Shown here piece after piece: positions 15,704 to 18,869 of a stretch of 18,869 bases of DNA. A program made the position numbers and the translations under genes. The notes under the pieces are model-generated. The model made no database searches and was not told where the DNA came from. It saw nothing but the letters and a program-made list of their open reading frames with translations. The stretch spans positions 1-18,869 of the forward strand of contig DATBLZ010000148.1 in assembly GCA_036555065.1 (NCBI GenBank), read 5' to 3'. The number at the start of each line of letters is the position of its first letter. The first letter of the stretch is position 1. This DNA comes from DATBLZ01 sp036555065. GTDB lineage: Bacteria > Pseudomonadota > Gammaproteobacteria > Steroidobacterales > Rariloculaceae.

Positions 15704-15937
15704 ATGGCCGCCGAACATCCGAACGAACGCTTCGACGTCGAGTTGAAGCGCCTAGAAAAACGCCTCGATGAGCTCGTTGGGATTTGCAAGCAACTCAAAG
15801 AGGAGAACAGCTCGTTGCGCGGGCGTCAGGATTCGCTGATCACGGAGCGCGCGTCGCTGCTGCAGAAGAACGAGCAAGTTCGCGGCCGCGTCGAGGCCAT
15901 GATTACGCGGCTCAAAGCGTTGGAGCAAGCCTCGTGA
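15704..15937 (+). CDS. ZapB-like coiled-coil protein (TIGR02449 family)
   Basis: 77 residues from ATG at 15704; a TTG at 15695 overlaps the -10 element and is unlikely to be the start. Almost the whole protein is a heptad-patterned coiled coil (FDVELKRLEKRLDELVGICK, then LKEENSSLRGRQDSLITERA, ending in KALEQAS). Proteins of this type are encoded just before zapA in gammaproteobacteria and are thought to act with the FtsZ ring, by analogy with ZapB; that role is inferred from context. Its stop overlaps the zapA start (GTGA). Confidence 0.82.
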   Translation: MAAEHPNERFDVELKRLEKRLDELVGICKQLKEENSSLRGRQDSLITERASLLQKNEQVRGRVEAMITRLKALEQAS

Positions 15938-16248
15938 GCGAGATGTTCGCACGCGTGACGGTGCGCATCCTCGAGAAGGAGTACCACGTCGCGTGCCCGG
16001 CCGCGGAGAAGACGGAGCTGCTCGCGTCGGCCGAGCTCTTGAACAAGAAGATGCGCGAGATTCGCGACAGCGGCAAAGTCGTCGGCCTCGACCGGGTCGC
16101 AGTCATGGCGGCTCTGAACCTCGCGAACGATTTGCTGAAGACGCAAGGCCATGACGAGGAGCTCAAGGAGATCGTCGGCTTGCGCATCAAGGCGATGCGC
16201 GAGCGCTTGGACTCGGCCTTGGGGCCGGCCAAGCAATTGAGCCTCTAG
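15934..16248 (+). CDS. zapA: Cell division protein ZapA
   Basis: 104 residues. It binds FtsZ and promotes bundling of protofilaments at the division ring. The N-terminal domain reads VTVRILEKEYHVACPAAEKT, followed by LLASAELLNKKMREIRDSGK and the DRVAVMAALNLANDLL helix, all typical; the C-terminal half is a long coiled-coil helix. The GTG start at 15934 overlaps the preceding stop by four bases; an ATG three codons later (15943) is an alternative. It is followed by 6S RNA as in many relatives. Confidence 0.95.
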   Translation: MSEMFARVTVRILEKEYHVACPAAEKTELLASAELLNKKMREIRDSGKVVGLDRVAVMAALNLANDLLKTQGHDEELKEIVGLRIKAMRERLDSALGPAKQLSL

Positions 16249-16263
16249 CAGGTCGGTTTCAAT

Positions 16264-16446
16264 GCTCCCTGCTGTGTACGACACGGAGTGGATAGTCTTT
16301 CGACCCTAACTCATGACTTTGGGGTTGTGCCCTGTCGGTGGCGTTGCGCAGACCCGGCTCGACCGGGAAGCCTGCAACCACCACGGCTTACCCCACTTTT
16401 TGCTCCGGTTCGAGAGCAACCATCCGTGACGGCACGAGCGGGGAGC
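16264..16446 (+). ncRNA. ssrS: 6S RNA
   Basis: About 183 bases between zapA and the 5-formyl-THF cyclo-ligase gene, the usual place of ssrS. The ends pair: GCTCCCTGCT (16264-16273) with AGCGGGGAGC (16437-16446), ten pairs with one G-U. The centre holds ACCCTAACTC on the 5' side and the conserved-looking hairpin CCCGGCTCGACCGGGAAGCC on the 3' side, as expected for the arms around the open bubble that mimics promoter DNA. 6S RNA binds sigma70-RNA polymerase in stationary phase. Ends are estimated from the closing stem. A further hairpin with GGAGCGCC/GGCGCCTCC arms overlaps the 3' end and could stop or process the transcript; ygfA may be co-transcribed. Confidence 0.85.
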
Positions 16447-16479
16447 GCCTCTGCGTGGCGCCTCCGCCTGTAGCGCACG

Positions 16480-17088
16480 ATGACCGAGAGCGACCTTCGC
16501 CGGCACCGCAATGCCATCCGCCGCGAGATGCGCGCACGGCGGCGCGCGCTCGCGCCGCACGAGCGCGTCCGCGCCGATCGCGCGCTGCGCGGCCACATCC
16601 GCTCGTTGACCGCCTTTCGCGCCGCACGCCGGATCGGCGTGTACATCCCGTTCGACGGCGAGCCCGACTTGCGCCCCTTGATCGATGGAGCCGCGGGCCG
16701 CGCCAAGAAGTTTTTCGTGCCCGTGCTCGCCAATGCCGAGATGCGCTTCGTCGAGCTTCCGCGGCGCCCGCGCTTGGCGCGGAACTTCTTCGGCATCCTC
16801 GAGCCGCGCGCCGGCCGGGCCGTGGATGCACGGACACTCGATCTCGTGCTCACGCCGCTCGTGGCGTTCGATGCGCGCGGCACGCGTCTAGGCGTCGGGC
16901 GCGGCTACTACGACCGCCACTTCGCTTTCTTAAGCGCTCGCAAGTGCTGGCTCAAGCCGAAGCTGCTCGGCATCGGTTATGCGCTCCAAGAGGTCGCGAC
17001 GCTCGAGGTTCGGCCGTGGGACGTCCCGCTTTGGGGCGTCGCTACCGAAAAAGGCGTGCAGCGATGCGCGCAAGCCGTGCGTCCGTGA
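16480..17088 (+). CDS. ygfA: 5-formyltetrahydrofolate cyclo-ligase
   Basis: 202 residues. Converts 5-formyl-THF to 5,10-methenyl-THF with ATP, returning folate to the active one-carbon pool. Motifs: a basic N-terminal helix (IRREMRARRRALAP), RIGVYIPFDGEPDLRPLI, TPLVAFDARGTRLGVGRGYYDR (the nucleotide/folate site signature near residues 125-147), and PWDVPLWGVATEKG. ATG at 16480 lacks a clear ribosome binding site and follows the 6S RNA end by 33 bases. The ssrS-ygfA pairing is the same as in E. coli. Its stop overlaps the next gene by four bases. Confidence 0.95.
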   Translation: MTESDLRRHRNAIRREMRARRRALAPHERVRADRALRGHIRSLTAFRAARRIGVYIPFDGEPDLRPLIDGAAGRAKKFFVPVLANAEMRFVELPRRPRLARNFFGILEPRAGRAVDARTLDLVLTPLVAFDARGTRLGVGRGYYDRHFAFLSARKCWLKPKLLGIGYALQEVATLEVRPWDVPLWGVATEKGVQRCAQAVRP

Positions 17089-17546
17089 GCTACTGGCTGC
17101 TCAAATCCGAGCCCGACGTATTCAGCATCGACGCTCTCGCCGCAAGCCCGCGCAAAACCACGTGCTGGGACGGCGTGCGCAACTACCAGGCCCGCAACTT
17201 CCTGCGCGCCATGCGCGTCGGCGATCGCGCGTTCTTCTACCATTCGAACTGCGCGGAACCCGGAATAGCCGGCATCGTCGAGATCGTCCGCGCCGCCTAC
17301 CCCGACGCCACGGCATTCGATCGGCGCGATCCGCGCTACGACCCAAATAGCGATCGGCAGGATCCCACGTGGTTCATGGTCGATGTGAAGCTCGAGCGCA
17401 AGCTCGAACGATTGATTTCACTCACCGAGCTCAAAGCCCACGCAAACAAGGCGCTCAGCGGATTGTTACTACTTCGTCGCGGCAATCGCCTCTCGGTTTT
17501 GCCCGTTGATCAGCACCACTGGAATTACATCGTCGCACTCGAATAA
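17085..17546 (+). CDS. EVE domain-containing protein
   Basis: 153 residues from GTG at 17085, chosen because the family N-terminus is YWLLKSEPDVFSIDAL and because it overlaps the ygfA stop as GTGA; an ATG at 17064 would add seven residues. The whole protein is one EVE domain (PUA-like fold), with CWDGVRNYQARNFLRAM, GDRAFFYHSNC, GIAGIVEIV and DPTWFMVDVK. EVE proteins are thought to bind modified bases in RNA or DNA; the ligand here is unknown. It follows ygfA as in many proteobacteria. Confidence 0.93.
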   Translation: MSYWLLKSEPDVFSIDALAASPRKTTCWDGVRNYQARNFLRAMRVGDRAFFYHSNCAEPGIAGIVEIVRAAYPDATAFDRRDPRYDPNSDRQDPTWFMVDVKLERKLERLISLTELKAHANKALSGLLLLRRGNRLSVLPVDQHHWNYIVALE

Positions 17547-17557
17547 CACTGCTCGAG

Positions 17558-17573
17558 ATTGCGTGAACGCAAT
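17558..17573. promoter_or_regulatory. 16-bp palindrome upstream of the small basic gene
   Basis: ATTGCGTGAACGCAAT is a perfect 7-bp inverted repeat around GA. It lies 12 bases after the EVE gene stop and about 50 bases before the AT-rich -10-like sequence of the next gene. There is no T run directly after it. An operator for the small gene is the more likely reading; a weak hairpin is possible. Confidence 0.4.
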
Positions 17574-17620
17574 TCACATGCGCGACCAAAATCTCGCCGC
17601 GCTGGTTTTTTGGATTCTTT

Positions 17621-17630
17621 TATATATACT
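17621..17630 (+). promoter_or_regulatory. Probable -10 region of the small basic gene
   Basis: TATATATACT stands out in a GC-rich genome and lies 33 bases before the start codon, behind a T-rich stretch (17604-17620). The -35 is not clear. It fits a dedicated promoter for the 27-residue gene and possibly for rpiA. Confidence 0.45.
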
Positions 17631-17662
17631 CAACGCGGTCTAATCCGACACGGAGACTACCC

Positions 17663-17746
17663 ATGGCCAAGAAGCGAAAGAAAGTCCGGAGAAAGAAGAA
17701 GGCTTCGCGACGCAAAAAGAAGAGAGCTCGACGCAAAAGACGCTAG
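17663..17746 (+). CDS. Tiny hyper-basic protein, 27 residues
   Basis: ATG to TAG with GGAG at 17652-17655, 7 bases ahead of the start. The product begins MAKKRKKVRRKKKASRR and contains 11 Lys and 10 Arg; the other residues are Met, three Ala, Val and Ser. There is no acidic or aromatic residue. It has a probable promoter and a strong hairpin after it, so it looks like a real transcription unit and not a chance frame. Such a peptide should bind nucleic acid or ribosomes (protamine-like or like very small ribosomal proteins), but I do not recognise the family. An alternative is a leader peptide controlling rpiA. The codons AGA, CGA and AAG are used freely, unlike neighbouring genes. Confidence 0.62.
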   Translation: MAKKRKKVRRKKKASRRKKKRARRKRR

Positions 17747-17766
17747 ATAGTTGTAGCGTGTTATTC

Positions 17767-17785
17767 GAGCCGACTCCTTCGGCTC
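17767..17785 (+). other. Short hairpin after the small basic gene
   Basis: GAGCCGA (17767-17773) pairs with TCGGCTC (17779-17785) across a five-base loop. It precedes the stronger terminator hairpin and lacks its own T run. Confidence 0.4.
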
Positions 17786-17793
17786 CAATCGAT

Positions 17794-17825
17794 ACAGTGC
17801 CCGCGCGTTGCGGGCACTGTCTTTT
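17794..17825 (+). terminator. Rho-independent terminator-like hairpin
   Basis: ACAGTGCCCGC (17794-17804) pairs perfectly with GCGGGCACTGT (17810-17820) over a five-base loop, followed by CTTTT. It ends only about 12 bases before the rpiA start codon, so it either ends the small basic gene transcript or acts as an attenuator in an rpiA leader. Confidence 0.75.
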
Positions 17826-17836
17826 GAGATAGCGCA

Positions 17837-18493
17837 ATGGGTCAGAACGAAAAGAAGAAACGCGTCGCCCTAGCGGCCCTCGAACATCTACGTGATGGCG
17901 CGACGCTCGGCGTCGGGACCGGCACGACCGTGGACCATTTCATCGCTGCCCTCGCCGGCCAAACGACGAGCCTCGGGGCCGTCGTGTCGAGCTCCGAGCG
18001 ATCCACGGCAAGGCTTCGCGACATCGGCATCGACGTCGTCGACCTCGCGTCGGTCGGCGAGCTCGACCTGTACGTCGATGGCGCCGATGAGGCCACGAAG
18101 CACATGCACCTCATCAAGGGCGGCGGCGGCGCGCTCACGCGCGAGAAGATTCTTGCCGGAGCGGCGCGGCGTTTTGTCTGCATCATCGACGATTCGAAGC
18201 TCGTCGCTCAGCTCGGCCGATTCCCCGTCCCGATCGAGGTGATTCCGATGGCCCGTCTCTTCGTGAGTAAACAGATCCTCAAAGCCGGCGGACGCCCGCT
18301 TTGGCGCGAAGGATTCATCACCGACAATGGCAACCACATCATCGACGTTCACGATTGGCGGATCGGCAACCCCATCGAGCTCGAGACGCGCATCAACCAG
18401 ATTCCGGGCGTGGTTACCGTCGGGATATTCGCGCACCGGCATGCCGACGTGCTGCTCGTCGCCGGCGATACCGAGGTACGCACGATTCGCTGA
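17837..18493 (+). CDS. rpiA: Ribose-5-phosphate isomerase A
   Basis: 218 residues (E. coli 219). Interconverts ribose-5-phosphate and ribulose-5-phosphate in the non-oxidative pentose phosphate pathway. Signatures: LGVGTGTTVDHFI (phosphate loop), VSSSERST, DLYVDGADEA with Asp81 and Asp84, and KGGGGALTREK with Lys94 and catalytic Glu103, all at the E. coli positions. ATG start directly follows a terminator-like hairpin; the leader GAGATAGCGCA is a weak ribosome binding site. It converges on tRNA-Gln. Confidence 0.97.
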   Translation: MGQNEKKKRVALAALEHLRDGATLGVGTGTTVDHFIAALAGQTTSLGAVVSSSERSTARLRDIGIDVVDLASVGELDLYVDGADEATKHMHLIKGGGGALTREKILAGAARRFVCIIDDSKLVAQLGRFPVPIEVIPMARLFVSKQILKAGGRPLWREGFITDNGNHIIDVHDWRIGNPIELETRINQIPGVVTVGIFAHRHADVLLVAGDTEVRTIR

Positions 18494-18503
18494 CCGGGAG
18501 AGG

Positions 18504-18577
18504 TGGCTGGGGGACTAGGATTCGAACCTAGGTTCTCGGAGTCAGAGTCCGATGTCCTACCGCTGGACGATCCCCCA
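18504..18577 (-). tRNA. tRNA-Gln (anticodon CTG)
   Basis: 74 bases with CCA encoded. Acceptor stem TGGGGGA/TCCCCCA with discriminator G; starting with U1-A72 and G73 is characteristic of tRNA-Gln. The anticodon stem TCGGA/TCCGA encloses CTCTGAC, giving anticodon CTG, which reads CAG. The T arm contains GGTTCGAATCC. It lies between rpsI (same strand, upstream) and the rpiA end. Confidence 0.96.
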
Positions 18578-18615
18578 CCCGAACGGCAAAGGATACCGAG
18601 AGCGACTTAAGCGGG

Positions 18616-18869
18616 CTAGCGCTTCGAGAACTGGGTCGCGCGCCGCGCCTTGCGCAGGCCGACCTTCTTGCGCTCGACGGCACGCGCATCGCGCGTGACG
18701 AACCCCGCTTTGCGCAACGGCTGGCGCAACGTCGAGTCATACGCCATGAGCGCACGTGTGATGCCGTGGCGGATCGCGCCCGCCTGTCCCGTCGTTCCCC
18801 CACCGCGCACGTTGACGTGGATATCGAACTTGCCGTCGACCTCGGCTGCCTTGAGCGGCTGGCGAACGA
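18616..18869 (-). CDS. rpsI: 30S ribosomal protein uS9 (partial, 5' end beyond window)
   Basis: 84 codons including the stop are visible. The frame reads KAAEVDGKFDIHVNVRGGG, then GQAGAIRHGITRALMAYD, and ends in RKKVGLRKARRATQFSKR, the conserved S9 C-terminal tail that reaches the P-site tRNA. rplM is expected just outside the window by usual synteny. No clear terminator is seen before tRNA-Gln, so read-through into the tRNA is possible. Confidence 0.97.
   Translation of the reverse strand, partial: VRQPLKAAEVDGKFDIHVNVRGGGTTGQAGAIRHGITRALMAYDSTLRQPLRKAGFVTRDARAVERKKVGLRKARRATQFSKR

Noticed and set aside
16237..16264. Promoter for 6S RNA (TTGAGC at 16237)
   Set aside because: No -10 element at a suitable distance matches both a sigma70 spacing and the start inferred from the closing stem.
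16288..16473. Short plus-strand open frame within the 6S RNA
   Set aside because: The segment is explained by the 6S RNA closing stem, central hairpin and synteny; the frame has no ribosome site or similarity.
16338..17084. Extension of the EVE gene upstream to 16338
   Set aside because: It overlaps 6S RNA and ygfA in another frame. The family N-terminus YWLLKSEPDVF begins right after the GTG at 17085.
1..18869. CRISPR arrays, phage genes, toxin-antitoxin pairs or defence systems
   Set aside because: No direct-repeat arrays, no phage or toxin-antitoxin signatures, and no nuclease or helicase modules were found on either strand; apart from the cassette, the content is mainly housekeeping.

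Overview
The window is chromosomal DNA from a high-GC gammaproteobacterium. The evidence is gene order: ygfB-pepP-ubiH-ubiI, zapB-like/zapA/6S RNA/ygfA, and lgt-thyA are all gammaproteobacterial neighbourhoods. The proteins match the E. coli families closely (ThyA is 264 residues with Cys146; RpiA keeps Lys94, Glu103, Asp81 and Asp84). Dispersed palindromes of the type GTGGGAGCGGCTTTAGCCGC resemble the REP sequences of Xanthomonas-like and related lineages. I cannot name the genus.

Layout from left to right. (1) 1-360: a lower-GC gene on the minus strand, cut by the window edge and bounded by GTTAGAC/GTCTAAC core sites. It looks like an integron gene cassette with the first part of its attC site at the edge and an attI-like junction beside thyA, but there is no integrase in the window. 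(2) 491-2078, minus: lgt then thyA. (3) 2199-4229, plus: a DUF255 thioredoxin-fold protein with REP-like palindromes at both ends. (4) 4285-6353, minus: a tannase/feruloyl-esterase family enzyme followed by a small membrane-anchored protein of unknown function. (5) 6412-7053, plus: a secreted matrixin-like zinc metalloprotease, converging on the next block with a 7-bp overlap. (6) 15631 down to 7047, minus: seven tightly packed genes, ygfB - pepP - ubiH - ubiI - double-domain HtrA-like protease - DUF6524 membrane protein - DUF4124/M23 peptidase, with gaps of 3-13 bp or overlaps throughout. (7) 15704-17546, plus: zapB-like, zapA, 6S RNA, ygfA (5-formyl-THF cyclo-ligase) and an EVE-domain protein. 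(8) 17547-17836: a 27-residue protein that is 78% Lys/Arg, with its own ribosome binding site, an upstream palindrome and a downstream hairpin terminator. (9) rpiA (plus), then tRNA-Gln(CTG) and the 3' part of rpsI (both minus).

Most of the content is housekeeping: ubiquinone hydroxylation, one-carbon and thymidylate metabolism, cell division, lipoprotein maturation, pentose phosphate, translation. The least ordinary items are the orphan cassette edge next to thyA, the 27-residue hyper-basic protein gene, the Nma111-like protease whose second protease domain has lost His and Asp, and REP-like repeats that have become the coding sequence of a lysine/alanine-rich tail on UbiH.
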